Of a DNA stretch of 64,000 nt, positions 42,502 through 52,470 are shown piece after piece. The notes under the pieces were generated by a model. The model had not been told where the DNA came from and did not search any database. It worked only from the letters and a program-made list of their open reading frames with translations. The stretch is from Lachnoclostridium sp. An76 (GTDB lineage: Bacteria > Bacillota > Clostridia > Lachnospirales > Lachnospiraceae), in the NCBI RefSeq assembly GCF_002161355.1, contig NZ_NFHL01000001.1, positions 744,001 to 808,000 of the forward strand, written 5' to 3'. How positions within the stretch are numbered: position 1 is the stretch's first letter; every line of letters begins with the position of its first letter. The position numbers were made by a program, and so were the translations under genes.

Positions 42502-42674
42502 ATCCTTCCTCCTTCTTTCCAGGCGGCGCCTGCACAGACTGGAATACCAAAGGCAGACACACCGCACGTACTACTGTGATCTGCCACAGTATAGCACTCT
42601 GTGTGAAAGAAAAAAGAAGAATCCTGTCGCTGCTGACAAAATTACTGCCTCATCGTCTTAACATTTATCCTGTC

Positions 42675-43658
42675 TCACACGACCGCCCAGGGATCTTCCT
42701 TCCCTTCTTCCCGCAGGATGCAGCTTTCTATGGAATGCTTCACCATATCGCTTACCGCCTGGTCTGTATAAAACGCCATGTGAGGGGTAACGATCACATT
42801 CGGGAACCCTCTGAGGATATACAGGTCGCGCTTGCTGAGCACGTCTGATTTCCTGTCATAGTAGTACATGCCGAACTCATCTTCGATCACATCCAGCCCT
42901 GCTGCTCCGACTTTTCCGGATTCGATCGCCTCTATCAGCGCTTTTGTATCGATCAGCCCGCCCCTTGCCGTATTGACAATGACGACTCCGTCTTTCATCC
43001 TGCCGAACGCCTCTCTTCCGATCAGATGGAAATTATCCTCCGTCAGAGGCATATGCAGTGTGATCAGGTCGCACTCTCTGTAGATCGTATCCAGGTCTGC
43101 GTACTGTGCGTGCTCTTTCACAGCATCATTCTCATATTTATCATAAGCATAGAGCTTACACCCAAAGCCTGACAGGTCGCGGATCACCGCCTGTCCGATC
43201 CGGCCGGTCCCCAGCACACCGACAGTCAGATTCGGGAGTTCTCTTCCCTGGATGCCCGGAAGGGAAAAATCATTGATCTCCCCTCTCTGCATGATCCGCT
43301 TCATCTTTCGGACAGACATCAGCATCAGCATGACCGTATAATCCGCCACGCATTCCGGGGAATAAGAAACATTGCTCACATGGATGCCAAACTCCTTTGC
43401 CGCCTCGATATCCACATGGTCATACCCGATCGTCCGGGTAGAGATCATCTTTACTCCGATGTCATGGAACTTCTTCATCAGTTCCCTGTCGATCTTTGAC
43501 GTAATGATCGTCACATATTCATACCCCTCTGCCAGATGCGCATTTTCCAGAGTCGGGGCGTCCGTGCAGATGCCGAGCTCCACCCCGTACTCCTTTGAAA
43601 ATTTCTGAAAATATTCCGCCTCGTCAAATTCTCTGTAATTATATGCAAAAATCTTCAT
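42675..43658 (-). CDS. D-isomer-specific 2-hydroxyacid dehydrogenase (D-lactate type)
   Basis: A 327-residue NAD-dependent enzyme. NAD motif VGVLGTGRIGQAVIRDLSGF, catalytic Arg in VIVNTARGGLIDT, Glu in AAGLDVIEDEFGMYY and His in VIVTPHMAFYTDQAV are all present. It resembles D-lactate dehydrogenase and VanH; fermentation to D-lactate is the likely role, and no vancomycin-resistance genes are nearby. Confidence 0.92.
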   Translation of the reverse strand: MKIFAYNYREFDEAEYFQKFSKEYGVELGICTDAPTLENAHLAEGYEYVTIITSKIDRELMKKFHDIGVKMISTRTIGYDHVDIEAAKEFGIHVSNVSYSPECVADYTVMLMLMSVRKMKRIMQRGEINDFSLPGIQGRELPNLTVGVLGTGRIGQAVIRDLSGFGCKLYAYDKYENDAVKEHAQYADLDTIYRECDLITLHMPLTEDNFHLIGREAFGRMKDGVVIVNTARGGLIDTKALIEAIESGKVGAAGLDVIEDEFGMYYYDRKSDVLSKRDLYILRGFPNVIVTPHMAFYTDQAVSDMVKHSIESCILREEGKEDPWAVV

Positions 43659-43691
43659 CTCTTCTGCCTCTCTTCCTGAAACTCACTGGTT

Positions 43692-44483
43692 TTATATCAG
43701 TCCGTAATGTCTCATCGCATGGAAAATCCCGTCTTCCTCTACTGTCTTTGTCACATATTCTGTATATGGTTCCAACACCTCCGCATGTTCTCCCATTGCC
43801 ACTGCATGATCCGCGTATTCAAACATCGCAAGGTCATTGCTGCTGTCCCCGAATACATACGCCTGGTCCTTTGTAAAACCGAGTTTCTCTACGATAAACT
43901 CACATGCTGTCGCCTTGGAATACCCTTTCTGGATGACTTCGTAAGCATTTCCGCCCCTGTCCATTGCCTCCATATCCTCATCGATAAATGCAAGGAATGA
44001 TCCCAGGTCGCTCTTCCCATCCGCATAGATAAACAGCTTATCATAGATAAAGTCTCCCCGCTCCATGGAACATTCGATCCCCATGCCTTTCGCCCGGAAG
44101 TAGCGCCTCGTTGTCTCCAGCTTATCGAAACGGCTGATGCGCTCCGGAAAATACACGTCTTCCGGACCTTCTGCCACTCCACCGAGACTGCATTCAAACA
44201 TTTTCTCAATGACCGCTCTCCCGCGTTCCCGGGAAAGAGAACGCTGGAACAATATCTCATCATGGTAAACAATGCACGTCCCGCACCCGCACAGATACCC
44301 GTCAAAGGGAAGGCGCCGGATTTCTGCCGGGATGCTGCACACAGTCCTCCCTGTATTGATGAACAGGAGATGCCCCGCATCCTTCGCTCTCCGGAGCGCT
44401 TCAACCGCACTGTCCGGTATCTCCTTTGTAACTTCGCTCAGCAAAGTCCCGTCTATATCAAAAAATAAAACCGCTTTTTCCAT
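43692..44483 (-). CDS. HAD-superfamily Cof-type hydrolase
   Basis: A 263-residue phosphatase of HAD subfamily IIB. FFDIDGTLLSE at the start holds the nucleophile Asp, FINTGR motif II, and VFGDSSNDLAMFEYAD motif IV, with KGYSKATACEFI before it providing the Lys. Sugar phosphates or nucleotides are usual substrates. The ATG at 44483 has GGAG six bases upstream; the longer frame upstream lacks a site. Confidence 0.9.
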   Translation of the reverse strand: MEKAVLFFDIDGTLLSEVTKEIPDSAVEALRRAKDAGHLLFINTGRTVCSIPAEIRRLPFDGYLCGCGTCIVYHDEILFQRSLSRERGRAVIEKMFECSLGGVAEGPEDVYFPERISRFDKLETTRRYFRAKGMGIECSMERGDFIYDKLFIYADGKSDLGSFLAFIDEDMEAMDRGGNAYEVIQKGYSKATACEFIVEKLGFTKDQAYVFGDSSNDLAMFEYADHAVAMGEHAEVLEPYTEYVTKTVEEDGIFHAMRHYGLI

Positions 44484-44812
44484 TCTCTTCTCCATCCTGC
44501 TGTTTTCTATGTCTTTTTCTATGCCGTTTTCTTTGTCTTTCATCAGAAAGACCGCGTTCACGGAAAAAGCACCGCAGTACATTTCTTCCGCAAATACGGT
44601 CTCTGATTTTGTTTTCATATGTCCGGGACAGCTCCCCTGCTGTCCTCTGCTGCTCCGGCATGAACTCTTCTACACTTCTATTATCAACTGTTCCCGGATC
44701 TTGTCAATCTTTTTCTGGATTTTTTGTGCGGATTTTCCTCCAGCTCACGGTATTTCGGGCGTTTCACCTCATATAATATTTATGAATCCCATGCTGTAAA
44801 GGAATATCTGAT

Positions 44813-45688
44813 ATGAACTGTTTTTTCAAACGCAAGATCCGTCCCTTTCTAAACAGCAGGATCCTCACAAAAAAGACCGCTCTCTGTCTCCTGCTCTTCC
44901 TTGCCTCTTACACGTTCGGGACAGGGCTCGGTTTCCTCAGCGGACAGCTCCGCACCTCCACCGCCGAAACGCATACTGACACAGGCTCCATCCCAGCTTC
45001 AGCAGAAGGCAGCTGGGGTCTGAGCTTCCAGGAAGACGGACAGCCGCCCGTCGCCAACGCTACCTTTGAAGAGCTGGCACAATATGATGCCTGGTATGCA
45101 CAGGACACGGATGAAAAAGTCCTTTACCTGACCTTTGACTGCGGATATGAGAACGGCAATACCGGGAAAATACTTGACGCCTTAAAAAAGCATGACGTAT
45201 CCGCCACCTTTTTCGTGGTCGGGACGTACATAGGATCCGAGCCTGAGCTGGTCAGAAGAATGTGCGATGAAGGCCACACCGTGGGAAATCACACATGGCA
45301 CCACCCTGATATGTCTCAGATCGCGTCCATGGATTCCTTCCGGAAAGAATTAGAGGACGTGGAACGCGCCTACAAAGAAGTGACCGGAAAAGAAATGACC
45401 AAATACTACCGCCCTCCTCAGGGGAAATTCAGCGAGACAAACCTGCAGATGGCAAAAGAACTGGGCTATAAAACCTTTTTCTGGAGCCTTGCGTATGTAG
45501 ACTGGTATGATGATGACCAGCCCACAAAAGAAGAGGCATTCGATAAACTGCTGGGGCGCATCCATCCAGGAGCAGTCGTGCTGCTCCACAGCACATCCGA
45601 TACCAATGCTGAGATATTAGATGAACTGATCGGGGAATGGGAGAAAATGGGGTATCAGATACGGCCGTTGGAACAATTAAGCGGGTAA
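44813..45688 (+). CDS. pdaA: PdaA-type polysaccharide deacetylase
   Basis: A 291-residue exported deacetylase. One N-terminal membrane segment, then the NodB domain: LTFDCGYENGNTGKILDALK (catalytic and metal Asp), NHTWHHPDMSQI (metal His pair), YYRPPQGKFSE and GAVVLLHSTS. The TFDCGYENG form is typical of PdaA, which prepares muramic delta-lactam in the spore cortex. The role in sporulation is inferred. Its stop codon is the left edge of element E. Confidence 0.88.
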   Translation: MNCFFKRKIRPFLNSRILTKKTALCLLLFLASYTFGTGLGFLSGQLRTSTAETHTDTGSIPASAEGSWGLSFQEDGQPPVANATFEELAQYDAWYAQDTDEKVLYLTFDCGYENGNTGKILDALKKHDVSATFFVVGTYIGSEPELVRRMCDEGHTVGNHTWHHPDMSQIASMDSFRKELEDVERAYKEVTGKEMTKYYRPPQGKFSETNLQMAKELGYKTFFWSLAYVDWYDDDQPTKEEAFDKLLGRIHPGAVVLLHSTSDTNAEILDELIGEWEKMGYQIRPLEQLSG

Positions 45689-46043
45689 AATCTGTATTTG
45701 TGGGGGAGCCATCCTGTTGGCAAAACGTACGAAAACAGTGAAGCAGATGTATCGAAGACGTATTCAGCGCGGGGATATGGCGACGGTGACTTGGAGTAAT
45801 CTGCCGGAAAGACTTAAAAGAATGGGATGCGGCGTTAATTTCAAAGCGGATGCCTGAGCCGCAGGCGAATCTTCCGCTTTGAAATTGTCCTTAGCCGTAT
45901 CCCATTCTTTTTACGTCTTTCCCAGATTACGGAACCGGAACCTGAGCCATATCCCCGTCCGCCGCGAAAACGTCCTGCAACAAACCGACGGTTTTCGGAT
46001 GTTCAGTCAGCAGGAAGGTTCCCCCGCAAATACAGATTTAATC
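45686..46043 (+). repeat. Palindromic element E (best-preserved copy)
   Basis: Fills the gap between convergent pdaA and galE. Ends AAATCTGTATTTGTGGGGGA and CCCCCGCAAATACAGATTTA form the terminal inverted repeat; the halves are imperfect mirror images. Apex: helix AGAATGGGATGCGGC region with its complement, then helix AATTTCAAAGCGGA with TCCGCTTTGAAATT, capped by TGCCTGA-GCC-GCA-GGC-GAATCT. It begins in the pdaA stop codon and its right end supplies the galE stop. About 358 bases with no reading frame of its own. Confidence 0.92.
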
Positions 46044-47054
46044 CGCATATCCGTTCGGATTCTGGCTCTGCCATCTCCAGGAATCTTCACACATTTCATC
46101 CAGACCGCGCTCTGCTGTCCAGTGGAGTTCTTCTTTTGCTTTTGAAGCATCACAGTAGCATGTCGCGATGTCGCCCGCGCGGCGCGGCTTGATCTCATAC
46201 GGGATCTCTTTCCCACACGCTTTGCTGAATGCTTTTACCATATCCAGTACGGAATACCCGTTTCCTGTACCGAGGTTGTACACAGATACTCCCGCTTTTT
46301 CTTTCAGTTTTTCCACCGCGCGCACGTGTCCGATGGCAAGGTCTACCACATGGATATAATCGCGGACTCCTGTCCCGTCATGTGTATCATAATCATCACC
46401 GAATACACCCAGGCACGGAAGTTTACCGATCGCGACCTGTGTGATATACGGCATCAGGTTGTTCGGGATCCCCTTCGGGTCCTCGCCGATCAGTCCGCTC
46501 TTGTGCGCCCCGATCGGGTTGAAGTAGCGGAGAAGGACTACATTCCACTCAGGGTCTGCTGTGTGCAGGTCTGTCAGGATCTGCTCCAGCATCCATTTCG
46601 TCCATCCATATGGATTCGTGCATGTGCCTTTCGGGCACTCCTCTGTGATCGGGATGAATGCCGGATCTCCATATACTGTGGCGGATGAGCTGAAGATAAT
46701 GTTCTTCACGCCATGATCTCTCATCACGTCGCAGAGAGTGATCGTGCCGCCGATATTATTTTCATAATATTCAAGCGGTTTCCGCACAGACTCTCCCACT
46801 GCCTTAAGCCCTGCAAAGTGGATCACGGACTCCACATCCTCTTTGTCAAACACTTCGTTTAACCCTTCTTTGTCACGGATGTCTACCTTATAGAATCTCA
46901 GGTCCTTCCCTGTGATCTGCTTTACTCTATCGAGCGCTTTCTCTGACGCGTTATACAGATTGTCAACGACTGCAACGTCATACCCTGCATTTAAAAGTTC
47001 TACACATGTATGGCTTCCGATGAATCCGGCGCCTCCGGTTACTAAGATGGACAT
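46038..47054 (-). CDS. galE: UDP-glucose 4-epimerase
   Basis: A 338-residue NAD-dependent enzyme of the Leloir pathway. [17 protein letters not shown] binds [13 protein letters not shown] and the YxxxK catalytic pair in [12 protein letters not shown] follow. It starts at 47054 (MSILVTGG) with AAGGAGGAAAAC upstream; the longer frame reads through that site. It would recycle UDP-galactose made from the galactose 1-phosphate released by the GH112 enzyme. Its TAA stop lies in element E. Confidence 0.96.
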   Translation of the reverse strand: MSILVTGGAGFIGSHTCVELLNAGYDVAVVDNLYNASEKALDRVKQITGKDLRFYKVDIRDKEGLNEVFDKEDVESVIHFAGLKAVGESVRKPLEYYENNIGGTITLCDVMRDHGVKNIIFSSSATVYGDPAFIPITEECPKGTCTNPYGWTKWMLEQILTDLHTADPEWNVVLLRYFNPIGAHKSGLIGEDPKGIPNNLMPYITQVAIGKLPCLGVFGDDYDTHDGTGVRDYIHVVDLAIGHVRAVEKLKEKAGVSVYNLGTGNGYSVLDMVKAFSKACGKEIPYEIKPRRAGDIATCYCDASKAKEELHWTAERGLDEMCEDSWRWQSQNPNGYAD

Positions 47055-47206
47055 ATTGTTTTCCTCCTTCACTGATTCTGTGGCCCCCGCCGTACACAGC
47101 GGTCTCTTTGTTTCTTTCTGTGCACATTATAGCACGGAGCTTTCGGAAATTCTTTATATTTTTAGTTCATCTTATGGTAAAAATGTTGCACGCTTTCTGT
47201 TCTTTC

Positions 47207-48133
47207 CTACGCCTCTCCCCACAGTTCCTGCGGATACAGCCCCGCGTCTTTTAATGACTGTACAGCCGCTACAACAACCGGCTTATCTTCTTTGTATGTG
47301 ACGCCGTACCATTTATCCTCTGATTCCAGCACCTTTACCGTCGCCCGACCTTCCTCGAGAAGCCCGCTGACTACTGCCGGAAGGAAATACTCGCATTTCA
47401 GAGGATTCTCTTTGAGCCCTTTCTCAAGGAATGCCGGGAAGCCCGCTTTGATCTCATCCAATATACTGTGTGTGAATCCCCACATATTCATGGATACAAG
47501 AGTATCCCCGTCAATCTCTGTCCATGTCCGGCCGTCGTCCTCAGAATATTCGATGCCCCCGTTCCTCTTTTCGATACGCGTGCGCTCCGTTACGCTGACA
47601 AGCTCGTTTTCCGCATTCAGCCCGCATACTCCCCTTGCGACATGCCCGTTGTCTGTCACGGTATTTTTCAGCCGGTAGCCGACCATTGTGTAGCGGTATT
47701 TATTATCATCCTCGTGAGTGGTAAGGTAATCATAAATCGTCTGGAACGCATGGCGCCCGTAATAATCATCCGCGTTGATGACCGCGAACGGTCCGTCGAT
47801 CTCATCGATAGCGCTTAAGACCGCATGGGCTGTGCCCCACGGCTTCACACGCCCCTCCGGGATCTCAAATCCTTCCGGGATATTTGTAAGCTCCTGGAAG
47901 ACATATGCCACTTCCATTACTTTTTCGATCCGCCTGCCGACAGCCTCTTTAAAGTCTGCTTCATTTTCCTTTTTAATGATAAAAACAACCTTTTCAAATC
48001 CTGCGCGCTTTGCGTCATAAATTGAGAAGTCCATAATGATATGCCCTTCCCTGTCCACCGGGTCGATCTGTTTCAGACCGCCGTATCTGCTTCCCATTCC
48101 TGCCGCCATGATGACTAAAACCGGTTTCTTCAT
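47207..48133 (-). CDS. Sugar-phosphate nucleotidyltransferase
   Basis: A 308-residue enzyme of the NTP_transferase fold. VIMAAGMGSRYGGLKQIDPV is the nucleotide-binding signature with the catalytic Lys, and FAVINADDYYGRHAFQ carries the metal Asp. It lies upstream of galE (150 bases) in the same direction. It may make UDP-hexoses from hexose 1-phosphates; the sugar is not proven. Confidence 0.85.
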   Translation of the reverse strand: MKKPVLVIMAAGMGSRYGGLKQIDPVDREGHIIMDFSIYDAKRAGFEKVVFIIKKENEADFKEAVGRRIEKVMEVAYVFQELTNIPEGFEIPEGRVKPWGTAHAVLSAIDEIDGPFAVINADDYYGRHAFQTIYDYLTTHEDDNKYRYTMVGYRLKNTVTDNGHVARGVCGLNAENELVSVTERTRIEKRNGGIEYSEDDGRTWTEIDGDTLVSMNMWGFTHSILDEIKAGFPAFLEKGLKENPLKCEYFLPAVVSGLLEEGRATVKVLESEDKWYGVTYKEDKPVVVAAVQSLKDAGLYPQELWGEA

Positions 48134-48323
48134 TTTATCTTTCCTCCTGCTGAAATCTTATATGCTCGCGTCCGGCAGCTTCCTGTCCGCCTTCCCGCTC
48201 ATTTCCTGTTCCATTGTATGATAAACAGCCCTGTTTTTCAAGACATACACTTTTTATATACATTTTTATGATCACCGCGATCCGGGTTTTTTCTCACTTT
48301 TTACAAAAACGTTAAGGTTTCTC

Positions 48324-48369
48324 TTGACTGTAAATCCTGTTGACACCTTATACTCGGCACAGATAAAAT
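48324..48369 (+). promoter_or_regulatory. Promoter region of the MerR-RDD gene
   Basis: TTGACT, 19 bases, TATACT: the long spacer is typical of MerR-activated promoters. A second possible promoter overlaps it (TTGACA, 18 bases, TAAAAT). Self-regulation is likely. Confidence 0.55.
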
Positions 48370-48392
48370 AATTCCGCAGGGAGGATTTTGCT

Positions 48393-49925
48393 ATGACGAT
48401 CAAAGAAATCGAAGACCTTTCAGGAATGACCCGCGCCAATATCCGCTTCTATGAGTCGCAGGGACTCCTGACTCCAGCAAGGGATACAAACGGGTACCGG
48501 AATTATACAGAAAAGGACCTTGAAACGCTGAAGAGGATCCGGCTTCTGCGGACTCTTCATTTGAGCCTTGATGATATCCGTGCAGCCGGAAACGGGGAAA
48601 AGGATCTTGGAGATGTGCTTTTAAAACATCTAAGTTATTTAAAAGAAGAGCAGAACAGACTGAGCCAGTGCCTGAATGTATGCGAGCAGATGTGCCGCGA
48701 CCATGCGGCTTATGACACATTTGACGCACAGTATTATCTCGACATGATGGATATGCCGCAGGGCAGCGCGCCCCCGGAGCTTGAGAAAGACACTGTCCCA
48801 AAGGTGACCGCTCCGTGGCGCCGGTTCTTTGCCCGGGAGATCGACCTTACGCTGTACAGTCTGCTCTGGAGCGCCTTTCTGACTCTTGTGATCGGCGTCA
48901 ATATCGGTGACAGTTTCTCTTTAGACACATCGGTCACCTTTTTGATCCTGAGCACGGTCGGCAGCCTGTTTATAACAAACCTTATTGTCCTGCTTGTCGA
49001 GCCTTTGTTCCTGACATTTACCGGGACTACCCCCGGCAAGTTCTGTTTCGGACTGAAGGTGGCAGCCCTCGGCGGGAAGAGGCTTCCTTACCGGGAAGCG
49101 CTCCACCGTACGTGGGATGTACTTTGGAAAGGCTACGGATTCCACATACCGGTCTACTGGCTCGTGTGCATGTACAGATCTTATAAGGCATGCACAAACG
49201 AAGAAATATTATACTGGGAAGAAGACTCTGTACTGAGCCTGAACAAAGGCAGGCTCCCTCTGGGGATCTGCGCTGCGATCGCGCTTCTCCCTTTCTCACT
49301 CATATTAGAAGACACGCTGAACCAGTACGCAGCGATCCCGGACAATACAGGAGATCTCACAGTAGTAGAATTCTGCGAAAACTTTAATGACACCCAGGAA
49401 TTCTTCGGCATTGAGCGCCAGCTGAACCTGCCCCCTTCCATCACATCCGGTCTCGCGGGGATCCCTGATTCCGCCCTTTATCTGGACGCTCATGCGAGAT
49501 GGACGAAGAAACCGGGCACTCCATATATCAATCAGGACGGAGACTACGCGCCGCTGCCTGAATTTCAATTCACAGAAAAGGACGGCATCATAACCGGCAT
49601 CCGCTTTTCCTATTCCGTGGAAAACGAGAATGTCAGGATCTCGTCCTACGGAGAGATCATGGCGCTTGCCGCTGTCTCCTATATCTGCGCCCAGGACAGC
49701 TACTCGATCCAGCCGGATACACCGGAGGAGATCTTCTCCCGCATCCGGGAACATGGGGACTATTTCGAAGATTTCAGCTTTGCCGATGCCGGGATCTCGG
49801 TGGAGTGCGATTTTAACTACGAAGGATATGATCTCGTCTTTGACAGCTATGGTTCTGCAGTGCTGGAGCCCATATACGGCGAAGACGCCCGGTTCAGCGC
49901 AGAGTTTTCCATGTCTGCCCGCTGA
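48393..49925 (+). CDS. MerR-family regulator fused to an RDD membrane domain
   Basis: A 510-residue fusion. Residues 1-70 are a MerR helix-turn-helix (IKEIEDLSGMTRANIRFYES, then QGLLTPARDTNGYR) with a coiled coil to about 115. Residues 140-270 are an RDD domain with membrane helices (RRFFAREIDLTLYSLLWSAF; GTTPGKFCFGLKVAALGGKR). After another helix near 290, the last 200 residues form an outer, beta-rich domain of unknown type. A DNA-binding protein tethered to the membrane, perhaps sensing a membrane or surface signal. Confidence 0.85.
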   Translation: MTIKEIEDLSGMTRANIRFYESQGLLTPARDTNGYRNYTEKDLETLKRIRLLRTLHLSLDDIRAAGNGEKDLGDVLLKHLSYLKEEQNRLSQCLNVCEQMCRDHAAYDTFDAQYYLDMMDMPQGSAPPELEKDTVPKVTAPWRRFFAREIDLTLYSLLWSAFLTLVIGVNIGDSFSLDTSVTFLILSTVGSLFITNLIVLLVEPLFLTFTGTTPGKFCFGLKVAALGGKRLPYREALHRTWDVLWKGYGFHIPVYWLVCMYRSYKACTNEEILYWEEDSVLSLNKGRLPLGICAAIALLPFSLILEDTLNQYAAIPDNTGDLTVVEFCENFNDTQEFFGIERQLNLPPSITSGLAGIPDSALYLDAHARWTKKPGTPYINQDGDYAPLPEFQFTEKDGIITGIRFSYSVENENVRISSYGEIMALAAVSYICAQDSYSIQPDTPEEIFSRIREHGDYFEDFSFADAGISVECDFNYEGYDLVFDSYGSAVLEPIYGEDARFSAEFSMSAR

Positions 49926-49928
49926 CCG

Positions 49929-50723
49929 TCACGCCATGCCGAATTTTACGGCATTATATATGTTGATGCCGATGATCACTGCCATCAGGGCGATAAACAG
50001 TTTGTTGACCCCTTCTTCGCTGATCTTTTTATTGACCTTGCTGCCGAGTGTCCCGCCAAGTATCCCGCCGACTACCATAGCGGCAAGGTATGCGGCGCTC
50101 ACCTTCGGGACGCTCCCTGTGGCACAGGTCTGGATCAGGCTTGTGATCTGCGAAAACATGATAATATACAGGGAGCTCAGTGCCGCCTCCTTTGTGCTCA
50201 TGGAAAAGAAATACGCAAGCACTACCAGGTTGATCGGTCCGCCCCCAATACCGAGGAAACTGGACATCACTCCCAGCAGGATGCCGATGACAACACAGAG
50301 CCAGATCTGCGTATATGTTTTCGTCCTGATCCTGTGCTTAAATACCGTGTAGATCAGTGTACCAAGAGTTACCGCGATCAGGACAATTGCCTGCGTCATC
50401 CCGACTACCGCTTCGTTCCCGACTGCCGCTTTGAGAGACTGGAACATCGTCTTCCCGATCACTCCGCCCGCAGCAGCCCCCACTGCCAGCCCGGTGGCGA
50501 TGCGCAGGTCGAGCTTCGCTGCCTTTGACCGTACATTTTTATATACAGACACCACAGACATGGCAAGGACTGTACATCCTGACAGGAAACTGATGGCGCT
50601 CACGCTCATGATGCCTGTCGCATCCAGCACAGGCTTGATGATAACTCCTCCCCCGATCCCGCAGATGGACCCGGCAATGGAGGATAAAATACTCACTGCA
50701 AAAAAAACAATTACCATTCCCAT
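49929..50723 (-). CDS. TauE/SafE (TSUP) family permease
   Basis: A 264-residue protein with eight membrane helices. IAGSICGIGGGVIIKPVLDA in the first helix and SSFLGIGGGPINLVVLAYFF in the second half are the paired TSUP motifs. Family members export sulfite, sulfoacetate or related organic anions. The adjacent divergent gene is a sulfatase, so sulfite or sulfate handling is plausible but unproven. Confidence 0.88.
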   Translation of the reverse strand: MGMVIVFFAVSILSSIAGSICGIGGGVIIKPVLDATGIMSVSAISFLSGCTVLAMSVVSVYKNVRSKAAKLDLRIATGLAVGAAAGGVIGKTMFQSLKAAVGNEAVVGMTQAIVLIAVTLGTLIYTVFKHRIRTKTYTQIWLCVVIGILLGVMSSFLGIGGGPINLVVLAYFFSMSTKEAALSSLYIIMFSQITSLIQTCATGSVPKVSAAYLAAMVVGGILGGTLGSKVNKKISEEGVNKLFIALMAVIIGINIYNAVKFGMA

Positions 50724-50926
50724 AACTTTTCTCCCTTCTCCTTTGTCACTGTGATTCTATCTTACATTATTTTCGTCCTTTCTGCCACACACTTTTCCCG
50801 TCTTCCCGTCTTTGCGCCTTATCTCCGTAAACGCTTGCTTTTCATCCGTATTTGTATTATGGTGGATACAGAGCTTACACCGATGTACTGCTCTCACGAT
50901 CATCTACCTTTAAGGAGAAAAAGTTT

Positions 50927-52390
50927 ATGGACAAAAAACCAAATATCATCCTGATCATGACAGATCAGCTGCGCGGCGACTGCCTGGGCTATGCAGGGCA
51001 TCCCGATGTAAAGACACCGTATCTTGACACCCTCGCCTCAACAGGGGTCATGTTTGACCGCGCCTACAGCGCGTGTCCCAGCTGCATCGCAGCCCGCGCT
51101 GCGCTGCACACGGGCATGGAACAGAGCCATCACGGACGTGTAGGGTACGAGGACGGAGTCCCGTGGAACTATGAGCATACGCTTGCAGGCGAGCTCTCAA
51201 AAGCCGGTTATTATACGCAGTGCGTAGGGAAGATGCATGTCCATCCGCTCCGCAATTACCTTGGTTTCCACAATGTAGAACTGCATGACGGATATCTGCA
51301 CTCCGCCCGGTACGGCAGCGTCCCATACCGTGAATCCCAGTTTTACGCGGACGACTATTTCTACTGGCTGAAAGATCAGCTCGGCGCCTCCGCGGATGTG
51401 ACAGATACCGGGATCGACTGCAACAGCTGGGTCGCCCGTCCCTGGACCCACGAAGAAAAATATCATCCGACCAATTGGGTGACAGACCGGTCGCTGGATT
51501 TTCTGAGGCGGCGCGACCCGAGGCAGCCGTTTTTCCTGATGGCGTCATACCTGAGACCTCATCCGCCTTTTGACGCTCCCCAGCACTATTTTGACCTGTA
51601 CAGCGGGAAAGATCTGCGTCCGCCATTCGTCGGTTCCTGGGAAACCGATGAATACTTAAAAAGAGACGGCAGAATCTTTGACTCCAAAACCGGTCCGGCC
51701 GATCCGGAGCTTATGAGGCAGGCACAGATCGGCTATTACGCTTGCATCACCCATCTTGACCATCAGATCGGACGGCTCATCATGGGGCTGATCGAACATG
51801 AGATCTACGAAGATACTGTGATCCTCTTTACCTCTGACCACGGGGAAGAGCTGTGCGACCACCATATGTTCCGCAAATCCCGTCCCTATGAGGGGAGCTG
51901 CCGGATCCCCCTGCTCTTCCGGGCAGGCAGCGGCACAGGCATCACTGTAAAGAGCGGTCAGCGCTGCCACAGCGTTGCCGAGCTGCGGGATATCATGCCG
52001 ACTCTCCTTGATATCGCAGGGGCGGAAATCCCTGATTCCGTGGACGGGAAAAGCCTCCTTCCCCTTGCGGCAGACACAGGAGAGACTGTCCGCGGCTGGC
52101 TCCACGGAGAACACTCCTACGGCGATTTTTCCAACCACTGGATCGTCACGGAGCATGACAAATATATCTGGTATCCGGAAACAGGACAGGAACAGTACTT
52201 TGATCTTTCAGCAGATCCCCACGAACTCACTGACCTTGCAGCCGAGCCCGGCTGCCAGGCGAGGATCAGCCAGCTGAGAGGGTATCTGATCCAGTCCCTG
52301 AAAGACCGGAAAGAAGGCTTTACTGACGGGGAAAAACTTATCACCGGCCGGCCGTATCCGCCTACTCTGGAAACGGCATCCATGCCATAA
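50927..52390 (+). CDS. Sulfatase (formylglycine type)
   Basis: A 487-residue member of the alkaline-phosphatase superfamily. NIILIMTDQLRGDCLGYAGH supplies metal Asp residues; SCIAARAALHTG holds the C-x-A-x-R motif (Cys53, Arg57), where Cys is converted to formylglycine, so an anaerobic sulfatase-maturing enzyme elsewhere is required. LFTSDHGEELCDHHMFRKS gives further metal ligands. No signal peptide is seen, so it may act on imported sulfated sugars. Start at 50927 after TAAGGAGAAAAAG. A mucin role is inferred from the neighbours. Confidence 0.9.
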   Translation: MDKKPNIILIMTDQLRGDCLGYAGHPDVKTPYLDTLASTGVMFDRAYSACPSCIAARAALHTGMEQSHHGRVGYEDGVPWNYEHTLAGELSKAGYYTQCVGKMHVHPLRNYLGFHNVELHDGYLHSARYGSVPYRESQFYADDYFYWLKDQLGASADVTDTGIDCNSWVARPWTHEEKYHPTNWVTDRSLDFLRRRDPRQPFFLMASYLRPHPPFDAPQHYFDLYSGKDLRPPFVGSWETDEYLKRDGRIFDSKTGPADPELMRQAQIGYYACITHLDHQIGRLIMGLIEHEIYEDTVILFTSDHGEELCDHHMFRKSRPYEGSCRIPLLFRAGSGTGITVKSGQRCHSVAELRDIMPTLLDIAGAEIPDSVDGKSLLPLAADTGETVRGWLHGEHSYGDFSNHWIVTEHDKYIWYPETGQEQYFDLSADPHELTDLAAEPGCQARISQLRGYLIQSLKDRKEGFTDGEKLITGRPYPPTLETASMP

Positions 52391-52470
52391 GGCAGGCATA
52401 TCGGATCACACAATATATCTATATCGGCCACAGCTCAGAAAGGGGCTGTCGGGAAATAGATAGTCCAAAA

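Noticed and set aside
42675..43658. VanH of a vancomycin-resistance cluster
   Set aside because: Sequence fits D-lactate dehydrogenase in general, and no vanA-type ligase or vanX-like gene is nearby.
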